This document shows positions 33,369 to 42,966 of a DNA stretch of 64,000 nucleotides, one piece after another. The translations under genes and the position numbers were made by a program. How positions within the stretch are numbered: the first letter of the stretch is position 1; each line of letters starts with the position of its first letter. Source of the DNA: an uncultured Ruminococcus sp. (GTDB taxonomy: Bacteria > Bacillota > Clostridia > Oscillospirales > Acutalibacteraceae). Where the stretch lies: positions 32,835 through 96,834 of the forward strand of contig CAJONB010000007.1 in assembly GCA_905235715.1 (NCBI GenBank). The letters are read 5' to 3'. The notes below the pieces were generated by a model. That model ran no database searches and was not told the DNA's origin. It worked only from the letters and a program-made list of their open reading frames with translations.

Positions 33369-34685
33369 GTGTCTGTACAAATTAAAACCGTCGTGCGGCA
33401 CAGCTACGCCGACCGTGCGGGAATCAAGGACGGCGAATACTTGCTTTCTGTCAACGGCAACGATATCGTCGATGTGCTCGATTACCGCTTTTATCAGCTT
33501 AATTCTTCATTAGAATTAAAAATCCGCGATAATAAGGGCGGGGTGCGCACCGTGCACATCAGAAAGCCCGAGTATGAGGAGCTGGGGCTGGACTTTGAAA
33601 CCTACCTGATGGATAAGGAAAAGTCCTGCCGCAACAAATGTATCTTCTGCTTTATCGACCAGCTTCCGAAGGGTTTGCGCGAGACCTTGTATTTCAAGGA
33701 TGACGACAGCCGCCTGTCGTTCTTGTTCGGCAACTATGTCACCCTGACGAATTTGTCCGAGCATGAAATCAGCCGCATTATCAAAATGCATATCAGCCCG
33801 ATCAACGTCAGCGTACATACGACGAATCCCGAGCTGCGCGTGAAGATGATGGGCAACCGCTTTGCGGGAGATTCGCTGAAAATCCTCAAGCGCTTTGCGG
33901 ACAGCTCTATCGATATCAATACCCAGATCGTCTGCTGTCCCGGTATCAATGACGGCGATGAGCTCAGGCGCAGTCTGCGCGATTTATATGATTACAACGT
34001 CAATTTAATTGCGGTTGTACCCGTGGGACTGACAAAGTACCGCGAGGGGCTGTATCCCCTGACGCCGTTTACCCGTGAAAAAGCGGCAGAAACCGTCGAT
34101 ATTCTCGAAGAATTCGGCGATATGTGTCTGCAAACCCGCGGGAAACGGATTGCCTACGCCGCCGACGAGCTGTATATCAAGGCGGGGAGAGAGATTCCCG
34201 ACGCGAGCTTTTACGGCGATTTTGAAGCGATTGAAAACGGCGTCGGCTTGCTTGCAATGCTGAAAGAGGATTTGCTCGGCGAGCTGGAATACCGCGAAGC
34301 GAATCCCGAAATCCGCCGCACGGTTTCGATTGCCTGCGGTACCTCCGCCGCACCCTATCTCAGAGAGCTGATGGATAGGGTGGAGGAGAAATTCACCGGC
34401 GTTCATGTTAATGTTTATCCGGTTGTGAACGACTTTTTCGGTGAGATGATCAACGTCAGCGGACTGGTAGTCGGCGGCGATTTGATTCGTCAGCTCAAAA
34501 ATAAGCCGCTCGGAGATGAACTGCTCATTTCCTCGGCAATGCTTCGATTTGAAAACGACCTCTTTCTTGACGACGTCCATATCGACGACGTGATGAAGGA
34601 GCTGAATATACACGTAACCCCCATCAATAACGACGGCGTTATGCTGCTTGATGCAATTTTGGGAGAGGAGGGGGAAAATGGCTAA
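33369..34685 (+). CDS. DUF512 protein with PDZ-like and radical SAM-like domains
   Basis: This 438-residue protein starts at the GTG at 33369, which follows GGAGGTGA; a TTG further upstream has no site. An N-terminal PDZ-like domain (YADRAGIKDGEYLLSVNG) is followed by a radical-SAM-type cysteine motif CRNKCIFC and the DUF512 C-terminal domain. The substrate is not known. It overlaps der by 8 bases; the order DUF512-der-plsY is conserved in many Firmicutes. Confidence 0.88.
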   Translation: MSVQIKTVVRHSYADRAGIKDGEYLLSVNGNDIVDVLDYRFYQLNSSLELKIRDNKGGVRTVHIRKPEYEELGLDFETYLMDKEKSCRNKCIFCFIDQLPKGLRETLYFKDDDSRLSFLFGNYVTLTNLSEHEISRIIKMHISPINVSVHTTNPELRVKMMGNRFAGDSLKILKRFADSSIDINTQIVCCPGINDGDELRRSLRDLYDYNVNLIAVVPVGLTKYREGLYPLTPFTREKAAETVDILEEFGDMCLQTRGKRIAYAADELYIKAGREIPDASFYGDFEAIENGVGLLAMLKEDLLGELEYREANPEIRRTVSIACGTSAAPYLRELMDRVEEKFTGVHVNVYPVVNDFFGEMINVSGLVVGGDLIRQLKNKPLGDELLISSAMLRFENDLFLDDVHIDDVMKELNIHVTPINNDGVMLLDAILGEEGENG

Positions 34686-35997
34686 ACCTGTAATTGCGAT
34701 TGTCGGCAGACCGAATGTCGGCAAAAGCACCTTATTCAATAAATTGGTTGGCGAGCGTATTTCTATCGTAGACGATACGCCCGGCGTTACCCGCGACCGT
34801 ATTTACGGCGATGTGGAGTGGAGCGGACGAAAGGCGCTGCTGATAGATACCGGCGGCATCGAGCCGTTCTCCGATGATGTGATTTTGTCCCAAATGCGCG
34901 AGCAGGCGCAGCTTGCGATTGATACCGCAGACGCAATCATCATGGTGACGGACGTGCGTTCGGGTTTGGTCGCGACGGATGAAGAAGTGGCGAATATGCT
35001 GATAAAAAGCAACAAGCCGCTTGTCCTCTGTGTCAATAAGTGCGATTCAATCGGCGACCCGCCGCCCGAATTTTATGAATTTTACAAGCTTCCCTTAGAG
35101 CCGGTTGCCGTATCCTCCATACACGGACACGGTACAGGCGATTTGCTTGACGCTGTCTTTGAAAAGCTGGAAAGCTATGTGGAGGAGGAAGCCGACCCCG
35201 AGGTGATCTCTGTCGCGGTTATCGGCAGACCGAACGTCGGCAAATCCTCTCTGATAAACAAAATCACCGGTGAAAACCGCTGTATTGTGTCCGATATCGC
35301 AGGTACCACCCGCGACACGATTGATACGAAAATCGAGAACAAGCACGGCGTATTTAACTTTATTGATACCGCCGGGATGCGCCGCAAGAGCAAGGTGCTC
35401 GACCAAATCGAGCGCTATTCGATTTTGCGCGCAAAAACGGCGATTGAGCGCTGTGACGTCTGCGTGATTATGCTCGACGCCGAAACTGGCATCACCGAGC
35501 AGGATACCAAGGTCGCCGGATTGGCGCTCGAAGCGGGCAAGGCCTGTATTATCGCTGTCAACAAGTGGGACGCGATTGAAAAGGACGACAAGACCATGCA
35601 GAATTTCCGCAAGGATATCGAGCGTGATTTTGCCTTTATGAGCTATGCTCCGTCGGTCTTTATCTCCGCAAAAACAGGTCAGCGGCTTGACAATCTCTTT
35701 GAAAATATCGTTCATGTCGCCAATACGGCGACGACCCGTATCACAACCGGCTTGCTCAACGACCTGCTTGCGACTGCGACGGCTCGTGTTCAGCCGCCGA
35801 CCGATAAGGGCAGACGATTAAAGATTTACTATATGACACAGGCTTCCGTGAAGCCTCCGACATTCATTTTCTTCTGCAACAGCGCCGAGTTGTTCCATTT
35901 TTCCTACCAGAGATATCTGGAGAACCGGCTGCGTGAGGCGTTCGATTTCAGCGGTACGCCGATCAGATTTGTAATAAGGGAGAAGAGCGACAAGTGA
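34678..35997 (+). CDS. der: ribosome-associated GTPase Der (EngA)
   Basis: This 439-residue double GTPase is needed for 50S subunit assembly. It has two G domains in tandem, with GRPNVGKST and GRPNVGKSS as the two P-loops, DTGG and DTAG as G3, and NKCD and NKWD as G4, then a KH-like C-terminal domain (GRRLKIYYMTQ). The ATG at 34678 has a strong GGAGG upstream. The end overlaps the GTG start of plsY. Confidence 0.97.
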   Translation: MAKPVIAIVGRPNVGKSTLFNKLVGERISIVDDTPGVTRDRIYGDVEWSGRKALLIDTGGIEPFSDDVILSQMREQAQLAIDTADAIIMVTDVRSGLVATDEEVANMLIKSNKPLVLCVNKCDSIGDPPPEFYEFYKLPLEPVAVSSIHGHGTGDLLDAVFEKLESYVEEEADPEVISVAVIGRPNVGKSSLINKITGENRCIVSDIAGTTRDTIDTKIENKHGVFNFIDTAGMRRKSKVLDQIERYSILRAKTAIERCDVCVIMLDAETGITEQDTKVAGLALEAGKACIIAVNKWDAIEKDDKTMQNFRKDIERDFAFMSYAPSVFISAKTGQRLDNLFENIVHVANTATTRITTGLLNDLLATATARVQPPTDKGRRLKIYYMTQASVKPPTFIFFCNSAELFHFSYQRYLENRLREAFDFSGTPIRFVIREKSDK

Positions 35998-36710
35998 ACT
36001 GGAATCCTATTATATGCAGTGTGGCGACAGCGGTCATCGCCTATTTGCTGGGCAGCTTCAGCCCCGCGATTGTCTTTACAAGATTGGCGATAAAAGAAGA
36101 TATCCGCACGCTCGGCTCAGGTAACGCGGGCTTTACCAACGTGCTGCGTTCGGTCGGCGTCGGTCCTGCGGCGCTTACCATTATTTGTGACTTTTTAAAA
36201 GGAGTTGTCGCCGTGCTGATTGGCTGGTGGCTGTTTGCTTCCATGCCGATTACCAACGATGTTGCGCGGATAGAGTACGTCAAATATGCCGGCTATCTTG
36301 CCGGAGCTTTTGTCGTCATCGGACATTCCTTTCCGGTTTATTATAAATTTAAGGGCGGCAAGGGCGTTACGACTGCTGCCGCAGCGATACTGGTTATCGA
36401 TTACAGGGTGTTTCTGCTGATATTAGCGACATTTTTGATTATTTTTCTCTGTACGAAATTGGTATCGCTCGGCTCGATCGCCTGTGCGGCGCTCTTTCCG
36501 GTTTATACCTGTTTGATAACCTATTTTTGCGATTATTTACCGTCGCTCGGGACGGAAAATGAAATCCGGTTTCGCTTTGTCCTGATTTCTACGGGGTGCG
36601 CTCTGGTCATCGGACAGATGATTATTGTGCGCCACCATTCGAATATTCAGCGGCTCTTAGCCGGACAGGAAAAAAAGCTCAAGGTAAAGAAAAATCCGCA
36701 AGTGAAATGA
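35994..36710 (+). CDS. plsY: glycerol-3-phosphate acyltransferase PlsY
   Basis: This 238-residue membrane enzyme transfers acyl from acyl-phosphate to glycerol-3-phosphate, the first step of phospholipid synthesis. The GTG start overlaps the der stop (GTGA). The three PlsY motifs are present: LGSGNAGFTNVLR, GHSFPVYYKFKGGKG and a C-terminal HHSNIQRLLAGQE. Five to six hydrophobic helices are visible. Confidence 0.95.
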   Translation: MNWNPIICSVATAVIAYLLGSFSPAIVFTRLAIKEDIRTLGSGNAGFTNVLRSVGVGPAALTIICDFLKGVVAVLIGWWLFASMPITNDVARIEYVKYAGYLAGAFVVIGHSFPVYYKFKGGKGVTTAAAAILVIDYRVFLLILATFLIIFLCTKLVSLGSIACAALFPVYTCLITYFCDYLPSLGTENEIRFRFVLISTGCALVIGQMIIVRHHSNIQRLLAGQEKKLKVKKNPQVK

Positions 36711-36729
36711 TAAAAGATAGGGGTAACGT

Positions 36730-38046
36730 ATGAAAAAAGTAATAGCTGTTTGCGTCGCTGTTTTGATTCTTTGTATGACGGCGATATCCGCATCCGCGTT
36801 GGATTACGGCTTTAATGTGGAAACGGTCAGTAAAGGGATTTATCTTGAAGAGCTGAATTCAGGCGTTGTTGTCTTTGAAAAAGACGCGGATGTACAGACG
36901 TATCCGGCGTCGACGACAAAAATCATGACCTATATCATTGTCGCGGAAAATGTCGCCGATTTTGACGGTACAATGGTGGAAATCACCGAGGACGCGTTGG
37001 CGACGCTCGACCCTGAGAGTTCCGTTATGGGACTGACCGACCATATCGGAGAGAGCTTTTCTGTCAAGGATCTGCTCTACGGTCTGATGCTTCCGTCTGG
37101 TAACGACGCGGCTCTGGTGCTTGCGACCTATGTCGGCAACGGCAGTATCGACGCTTTTGTGGAGCTGATGAATAACAAGGCGAAGGAGCTGGGCTGTGCA
37201 GGCACGCATTTTGCCAATCCTCACGGATTGTACGATCCCGATCATTATTCAACGCCGCGCGATATGGCGAAGATTACCAAGTATGCGTTAACGGTCAGGG
37301 ACTTTGCCGAAATCTCCAACACCAAGCAGTATACGCCCGCAGGCTTTGAGGATCCGATCGTCACAACGAACTATATGATTGATAAAGACGGTCATAACGG
37401 CGATTACTACTATCCCTATGCAAAAGGTATCAAGACAGGCTTTACCGACGAAGCGGGAAGGTGTCTTGTCACCACGGCGGCGACGGATAGTTATAACTAT
37501 CTTTGTATCGCGTTCGGTGCAGCGTATTCTTATGAAGATGATATCAACTACGCGATGCTTGACAGCATTAACCTGTATAATTGGGCTTTTGACAATATTG
37601 CTTATCAAACAGTTTATCCGACGACGGATGTAGTTGCGAATATCGAGGTCGACAATACAAAGGAGAATACCACGCTCGACCTTGTCCCTACGGCAGATGT
37701 GAAAGCGCTTTTGCCGGTTGGCTATCGGCCCGAGCTGATTACGACGCAGACCGATATGCCCGGGAGTGTTTCCGCGCCGATCAATCAGGGTAGCGTTGTC
37801 GGTAAGTTGAATGTCTATTATAACAACGAGTTGGTTACGACTGCTGAGCTTTGTGCCTCTGCGAGCATTGACGGCGATTCAAAATCGCAGCAGTCGAAGA
37901 GCGATACCGAGGATACGGTAAAGTTGATTTTGATTATCGTATTCATTGTCGCGACAGTGATTATTTTGCTTATCGTTTACCTCGTCGTCAATAAAGCACG
38001 CCGAAAAAAGCGCGAGGTACAACGGCATAGGCGCAGATATTATTGA
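36730..38046 (+). CDS. D-alanyl-D-alanine carboxypeptidase (PBP5/DacF-like)
   Basis: This 438-residue secreted penicillin-binding protein trims D-Ala from peptidoglycan stems. It has a signal peptide, then the SxxK box in PASTTKIM with the nucleophile Ser, the SGN box in LPSGNDAA and the KTG box in KGIKTGFTDEAG. A second domain follows, and a C-terminal transmembrane helix with a basic tail (NKARRKKREV) anchors it, instead of the amphipathic helix of PBP5. Confidence 0.93.
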   Translation: MKKVIAVCVAVLILCMTAISASALDYGFNVETVSKGIYLEELNSGVVVFEKDADVQTYPASTTKIMTYIIVAENVADFDGTMVEITEDALATLDPESSVMGLTDHIGESFSVKDLLYGLMLPSGNDAALVLATYVGNGSIDAFVELMNNKAKELGCAGTHFANPHGLYDPDHYSTPRDMAKITKYALTVRDFAEISNTKQYTPAGFEDPIVTTNYMIDKDGHNGDYYYPYAKGIKTGFTDEAGRCLVTTAATDSYNYLCIAFGAAYSYEDDINYAMLDSINLYNWAFDNIAYQTVYPTTDVVANIEVDNTKENTTLDLVPTADVKALLPVGYRPELITTQTDMPGSVSAPINQGSVVGKLNVYYNNELVTTAELCASASIDGDSKSQQSKSDTEDTVKLILIIVFIVATVIILLIVYLVVNKARRKKREVQRHRRRYY

Positions 38047-38052
38047 TAATGC

Positions 38053-38081
38053 TTGACTATTGCCCGCAAGAAGTATAGAAT
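38053..38081 (+). promoter_or_regulatory. promoter of the HIT protein gene
   Basis: TTGACT (38053-38058), 17 bp, TAGAAT (38076-38081), about 33 bp upstream of the ATG. Confidence 0.75.
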
Positions 38082-38113
38082 AGCGTTGTAATCATTATTT
38101 TGGAGGCTCGAAT

Positions 38114-38455
38114 ATGTCTGACTGTGTATTTTGTAAAATTATCAACAACGAAATTCCCTCAAAGCGCGTGTATGAGGATGAGCGTATTATCGCAATCCGT
38201 GACCTCAGCCCGCAGGCTCCGGTGCATGTCCTGTTTATCCCGAAGGAGCATATCTGCTGTGCTAACGCGCTGAATGACAGCAACAGCGATATTGTCGCGC
38301 ACATCTTCTCAAAGATTCCCGCAATCGCTAAGGAGCTGGGACTGGAGAACGGCTACCGAGTTGTTAACAACTGCGGCGAGGACGGCGGTCAGACCGTCAT
38401 GCATCTTCATTTCCACCTGCTCGGCGGAAAGAAGCTCGACGTCACTATGGCATGA
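38114..38455 (+). CDS. HIT family nucleotide hydrolase (HinT-like)
   Basis: This 113-residue histidine-triad protein has CVFCKIINNEIPS at the N-terminus and the triad HLHFHLLGG at the C-terminus. Members hydrolyse adenosine phosphoramidates. The ATG follows TTGGAGG. A gene for a purine phosphoribosyltransferase follows. Confidence 0.93.
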   Translation: MSDCVFCKIINNEIPSKRVYEDERIIAIRDLSPQAPVHVLFIPKEHICCANALNDSNSDIVAHIFSKIPAIAKELGLENGYRVVNNCGEDGGQTVMHLHFHLLGGKKLDVTMA

Positions 38456-38509
38456 AGAATCCGGCGTAAAATCGCAGGATTGATTATAAAAAGAAGAAGG
38501 TAAGGAATT

Positions 38510-39049
38510 ATGGCAAAAACACATAAGATGACAATTGCCGGCTGTGAGCGCGAGCTGCCGCTGTGCGAGGTAAATGACAAGCTGGATATCGCCGCGTTTA
38601 TTATGTTCGGCGACGTGGAAATCACCGAGAAAGCCGCAGAGGCGCTGTTAAAGGTTGCTCCCGAGCACGATATTGTTATAACCGCTGAGGCAAAGGGAAT
38701 TCCGATTGGCTACGAGGTTGCGCGTCAGGGCTGCCGTGAGTATGTTGTCGCCCGAAAGGGGTTGAAGGTGTATATGCCCGACCCCATCAGCGTCAACGTA
38801 AAATCCATCACCACATTTAACTGCCAGACGCTTTATCTCGGCCGTGACGATGCGGATAAACTGAAAGGCAGACGCGTCCTGATTGTGGACGACGTTATCT
38901 CTACCGGCGAAAGCCTGAGGGCAGTTGAGGAGCTTGTTAAAGCGGCAGGCGGCAATATCGTCGGCAAGGTAGCGGTACTCGCCGAGGGCGACGCCGCTGA
39001 CAGAGATGATATTATCTTCCTCGAGAAGCTCCCCGTATTTCCGAAGTAA
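38510..39049 (+). CDS. apt: phosphoribosyltransferase, adenine type
   Basis: This 179-residue type I phosphoribosyltransferase probably makes AMP from adenine and PRPP. The PRPP loop VLIVDDVISTGES is intact, and the N-terminal half has the Apt-like ITAEAKGIPIGYEVAR segment. Substrate preference between adenine and xanthine cannot be settled by eye; this lineage is often annotated apt. RBS AAGGTAAGGA precedes the ATG. Confidence 0.8.
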   Translation: MAKTHKMTIAGCERELPLCEVNDKLDIAAFIMFGDVEITEKAAEALLKVAPEHDIVITAEAKGIPIGYEVARQGCREYVVARKGLKVYMPDPISVNVKSITTFNCQTLYLGRDDADKLKGRRVLIVDDVISTGESLRAVEELVKAAGGNIVGKVAVLAEGDAADRDDIIFLEKLPVFPK

Positions 39050-39082
39050 GCAACCCACAACGTCAAATGAACAGGTGAGATT

Positions 39083-41230
39083 ATGAAGCGAATCGCAGCA
39101 CACATCGGACTGACAGCCTTTTGTGTGCTTGCGGTCGCTTTTTATTTGTCCGAAACGCTTAATTTTGCCCTGATGCTGACGATGGCGGCGTTGGCAATTC
39201 TGTTTTTGCTTATCAAAAAAGCGCGTAAGACGGTTGCATTACCGCTGATGGCAATAGTCGCGGCGCTGTCCTTCGGCGTAAACCTTGCGTATACCGCTCT
39301 TGCCGTGAAGCCGGTTACCAACCGCTTTTGCGGCGAAAATAAACGGATAGAAGCGACGCTCAGCGACGAAGCCTACCGTCAGTACTCAAAATACTATTAC
39401 CGCCTCAAAACCGACAGCATCGACGGGGAAGAGGCAAATGTCAACATTCTGCTGAAAACGAACTCTCCGCTTGAAATCGAGCCGTTTGACACAATTTCCT
39501 TCTCCGCCGATATCAGCCCGACCGAAAATGATTATTATCGCTCGAAGGGCTATTATGTAACGGTAGACGCGCTCGGGGTGAGCTTTCAAATAACAGAGGC
39601 TGAATCCCGCCCGCTGTATTACCGGATTATTGAGCTTCGCCGCTCTATGCGCGCGGCAATCGAGGAATTCCTTCCCGAACGCGAGGCGAGCCTTTGTGAG
39701 GCAATTTTAATCGGCGACAAGTACAAACTTGATACCGCCGTAAAGAATGACTTCCGTATCTGCGGCGCGTCTTATTTTATCGTTGTATCGGGAATGCATT
39801 TTTCGGTGCTTGTCTGCCTGAGCATGTGGCTGCTCAAGAAGCTGCTGCGGAAGCGGTATCTGTATTATCCGCTGACCTATCTTGTGATTTTTCTGTATAT
39901 GTTCGTCACGGGCTTACAGCCATCGGTGGTGCGCTCCGGCATCATGATGCTGATTCTGGTGACGGGTCGATGGGCGCTGCGTCAGGGTGATCCGCTGACT
40001 TCATTAGGGGTTGCGGGCTTTATAATGCCGTTTATCTTTTCACCCTACGGCTGCGGCGATATCGGGATGATTCTATCCTTTGCGGCTACGTTCTCCATTA
40101 TTGTGTGGCAGAGCCCCATTTATGAAAAAATCAGTATCAAGAATCCGGGCGGGAACATTATCAAGCGCGGAATCAATGCCGTTCTCGCAATTGTTTCCGT
40201 CAGCCTTGCGGCGAATATCCTTGTTTTGCCGCTGTCTGTATTTTTATTCAACGGCTTTTCGCTGCTGACTCTGCTGTCGGCGCTGCTGCTTTATCCGTTG
40301 ATTTGGCTGATAATGGTATTCGCGCTGTTTGTCTGCGTATTCTGCTACCTCGGGCCTTTAAAATATCTTGCGCTGCTGCTGTCATGGCCGCTGTACGGCG
40401 TCGCAAAGCTTACCTTATGGCTTGTCGATTCGCTTTCGGAGATTCCGTATGCCTATATCCATGTCAGGTCGCTGTATTTTTATATCTGGGTTGCGGTAAC
40501 TCTTGTGCTCGGTTTGCTTGCATATTGTTTGAGAAAGCGCTGTTGGCTCTATCCTGTCGTCCTCTGGGTCTCGGCATTTCTCTTTTTCGGCGGAATGACG
40601 GTCAATACTATTGTACAACTGAACGTGAATCAGCTGAATTACATTGCAGGTGAACAGGGCGCGACGGTTTATCTCAACCGCAGCGGCAGAATTCATCTTC
40701 TGCGGTTCGATTGCGATTCTTCCTCCGCTTACCAAATGCTTCTTCAATTGACGGATGACTACGGCTGTGCGGAAAGCGCGGTGTGTACAAACTACACAGA
40801 ACGCGTCAATTACAACCGCCTGTCGGATAAAGAGTTCTCCGTCAATCACTACCTGCTTTATCAAAATGTCAGTGAGGTGTATAACGGGAATGAACCGGAG
40901 CTGTCATTCGCAGGAGATTCTGTATTTATCCTTGATGACGACGTTGTTTTACGTACCGTTGAGCATGACAGAAAGATGTTGCTGTATTTAATGGACGGCA
41001 ACAAATCTCTTTTGATGATTCCGACCGGATTTTCTTATGACGCGATTCCCGCCGATATGCGGTATGCGGATGTGATGATCGTCAACAAATATATAGAGGA
41101 TTATGATAAGCTATCCTGCGATACGCTTTGCTTTGTCAATACTTCTGCTTCAAAAACGGCGCTGCCGCCACCGCAGTATGAAACGATTGATAAAGCTTCC
41201 GGGAAGCATTTGATTTTTGATATGAATTGA
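39083..41230 (+). CDS. ComEC/Rec2-like membrane protein
   Basis: This 715-residue protein has an N-terminal OB-like region, a central Competence domain with many helices and the SGMHFSVLV signature, and a C-terminal soluble part. In canonical ComEC the last part is a metallo-beta-lactamase-like nuclease with HxHxDH. Here the region after about residue 510 keeps the length but shows no such motif, so the nuclease is probably inactive or replaced. The central domain would form the DNA-uptake channel; competence in this organism is not proven. It ends over the promoter of holA. Confidence 0.85.
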   Translation: MKRIAAHIGLTAFCVLAVAFYLSETLNFALMLTMAALAILFLLIKKARKTVALPLMAIVAALSFGVNLAYTALAVKPVTNRFCGENKRIEATLSDEAYRQYSKYYYRLKTDSIDGEEANVNILLKTNSPLEIEPFDTISFSADISPTENDYYRSKGYYVTVDALGVSFQITEAESRPLYYRIIELRRSMRAAIEEFLPEREASLCEAILIGDKYKLDTAVKNDFRICGASYFIVVSGMHFSVLVCLSMWLLKKLLRKRYLYYPLTYLVIFLYMFVTGLQPSVVRSGIMMLILVTGRWALRQGDPLTSLGVAGFIMPFIFSPYGCGDIGMILSFAATFSIIVWQSPIYEKISIKNPGGNIIKRGINAVLAIVSVSLAANILVLPLSVFLFNGFSLLTLLSALLLYPLIWLIMVFALFVCVFCYLGPLKYLALLLSWPLYGVAKLTLWLVDSLSEIPYAYIHVRSLYFYIWVAVTLVLGLLAYCLRKRCWLYPVVLWVSAFLFFGGMTVNTIVQLNVNQLNYIAGEQGATVYLNRSGRIHLLRFDCDSSSAYQMLLQLTDDYGCAESAVCTNYTERVNYNRLSDKEFSVNHYLLYQNVSEVYNGNEPELSFAGDSVFILDDDVVLRTVEHDRKMLLYLMDGNKSLLMIPTGFSYDAIPADMRYADVMIVNKYIEDYDKLSCDTLCFVNTSASKTALPPPQYETIDKASGKHLIFDMN

Positions 41231-41255
41231 CAGAAAATGACGCCGTTGCTATAAT
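41227..41255 (+). promoter_or_regulatory. promoter of holA
   Basis: Perfect consensus TTGACA (41227-41232), 17 bp, TATAAT (41250-41255), overlapping the stop codon of the ComEC-like gene. Confidence 0.92.
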
Positions 41256-41283
41256 ATAGCTATCAACAGGCTTGAGGTGCGCG

Positions 41284-42330
41284 ATGATTAGTGAAAGCGA
41301 GCTGAAAAAACATCTGTCCTCGGGACAGTTTAAAAATTGCTATCTGGTGTTCGGCGAGGAAAAAATGCTCGTCAAGCGCGCAGTGGAGCAGATTGAAAAG
41401 AAGCTGACCGGCGGGAACGTCAACGACTTCAATTATCATGTATTCGGCGACGGCGCGCAGATGAATGAAATCTCTGTCAGCGCAGATATTATCCCGTTTA
41501 TGGGCGGGTATAATATCGTCCGTATCAATGATATGGATATTGACAAGCTCAGAGCGGACGACTTTGACGCGCTGATGAAAATACTGAAAAGCGTCCCCGA
41601 TACGACGGTAGTGATTATCGCTATGCCGACGCTGGAGGTAACGTCGAAAACCGCGAAAGCGCAGTTCAAGAAGCTGATTACCTATGCGGATAAAAACGGC
41701 GTGTGTATGGAGCTTGCTCACCGCACAGGACTTGCGCTGGAGCGCGACCTTTGTAAATGGGCGAACGCGGGCGGATGCACCATGAACGAGCTGACCGCGG
41801 CGATGCTGATTCAGTATGTCGGCGAGGATTTGAACCTGCTCAATACCGAAATGAAAAAGCTCACTGCCTACGCCGACGGCGGCGAGATCACCCGCGAGAT
41901 GGTAGACCTGCTTGTCACGAAAAGCACGGAGGCGAGTATCTATGATTTGTTCGGCTTCATCATCGCGGGCAATACCGATAAAGCGATTTCGGCAATCTCC
42001 GCGCTGTATTACAACGGCGTGAGCGGCATGACGATTTGCTCGGTGCTGTCCAACGCATACCTTGACGCTTACCGTGCGCGCGTCGGTTCGGAGGCGGGGA
42101 AGAAGACCACCGAGATTGCCGCCGATTTTTCCTACGGCAGACGTGACTGGGTGCTCAACAAAGCGCTCAAGCAGATTCGCTCTGTCATGACGCCCGCGCT
42201 CAGGCGCAGCCTTGACGCGATTCTCGATACCCAGCTGCGGCTGGTAACCGAGGCGGTCGACGAGCGTACCGAGGTGGAAAAGCTTGTTTGCAGGCTTGTG
42301 CTGACTGCGGGTGACAAGAGTGATGAATAA
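41284..42330 (+). CDS. holA: DNA polymerase III subunit delta
   Basis: This 348-residue clamp-loader subunit opens the sliding clamp. The start at 41284 follows GAGGTG; an upstream TTG is less likely. The family pattern is seen in YLVFGEEKMLVKRAVEQI at the N-terminus and in the C-terminal SIYDLFGFIIAGNTDKAI region, which marks the collar domain. It overlaps the RNase M5 gene by 8 bases. Confidence 0.94.
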   Translation: MISESELKKHLSSGQFKNCYLVFGEEKMLVKRAVEQIEKKLTGGNVNDFNYHVFGDGAQMNEISVSADIIPFMGGYNIVRINDMDIDKLRADDFDALMKILKSVPDTTVVIIAMPTLEVTSKTAKAQFKKLITYADKNGVCMELAHRTGLALERDLCKWANAGGCTMNELTAAMLIQYVGEDLNLLNTEMKKLTAYADGGEITREMVDLLVTKSTEASIYDLFGFIIAGNTDKAISAISALYYNGVSGMTICSVLSNAYLDAYRARVGSEAGKKTTEIAADFSYGRRDWVLNKALKQIRSVMTPALRRSLDAILDTQLRLVTEAVDERTEVEKLVCRLVLTAGDKSDE

Positions 42331-42913
42331 GCTGGAGCTGAAGGAAGCGGTTATCGTCGAGGGACGCTATGACAAGATAAAGCTGAGCGAGGTTATCGCG
42401 ACTCCCGTGATTGAAACAGGCGGCTTCCGTGTGTTCAAGGATAAGGAAAAGCAGGCGCTGATTCGACAAATTGCCGAAAAGCGCGGGATCCTGATTATGA
42501 CGGACGTTGATTCTGCGGGCTTTGTGATTCGCAATTTTCTGCGCGGAATCGTACCCGAAAGCAGTATCAAGCACGCCTACATTCCGACGGTCGCCGGTAA
42601 AGAAAGCAGAAAAGCCGAGCCGTCCAAAGAGGGCAAGCTCGGCGTTGAGGGAATCGACAGAGATTTGCTTCTGCAAGCTATCCGCAGCAGCGGGGCGACG
42701 GTTCTCGGCGAGGAAACCTCAACCGGAGGCGGGATAACCAAGTCGGATTTTTATGACTACGGACTGAGCGGGCATGAGGATTCCGCAATATTCCGTAAAA
42801 GAATTTTAAAAGATTTAGGCTTACCCGAATACCTGACGGCGAACGCGATGCTGTCGGCAATCAACTGCCTGTTTATAAAAGAAGAATTTGAAAAATATAT
42901 TAAACAATATTAA
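42323..42913 (+). CDS. rnmV: ribonuclease M5 (Toprim)
   Basis: This 196-residue enzyme trims 5S rRNA precursors in Firmicutes. The Toprim fold is clear: VEGRYDK with the catalytic Glu at the N-terminus and MTDVDSAG with the Asp pair, followed by a DUF4093-like C-terminal domain. The ATG at 42323 lies inside the end of holA; a GTG at 42311 is a possible alternative. Confidence 0.92.
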   Translation: MNKLELKEAVIVEGRYDKIKLSEVIATPVIETGGFRVFKDKEKQALIRQIAEKRGILIMTDVDSAGFVIRNFLRGIVPESSIKHAYIPTVAGKESRKAEPSKEGKLGVEGIDRDLLLQAIRSSGATVLGEETSTGGGITKSDFYDYGLSGHEDSAIFRKRILKDLGLPEYLTANAMLSAINCLFIKEEFEKYIKQY

Positions 42914-42920
42914 ACAATAA

Positions 42921-42950
42921 AAACGGCTGCCACCTGAGTGACAGCCGTTT
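42921..42950. terminator. bidirectional terminator between rnmV and yebC
   Basis: AAACGGCTG / CAGCCGTTT stem with an inner CAC / GTG, followed by a T on the + strand and preceded by an A-rich run serving the - strand. Confidence 0.88.
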
Positions 42951-42966
42951 TGTGATGCTTTCGTTA

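Noticed and set aside
33369-34685. Radical SAM DUF512 protein as partner of the PqqD cassette
   Set aside because: It lies in a conserved DUF512-der-plsY order and is separated from the cassette by a promoter, two genes and a terminator.
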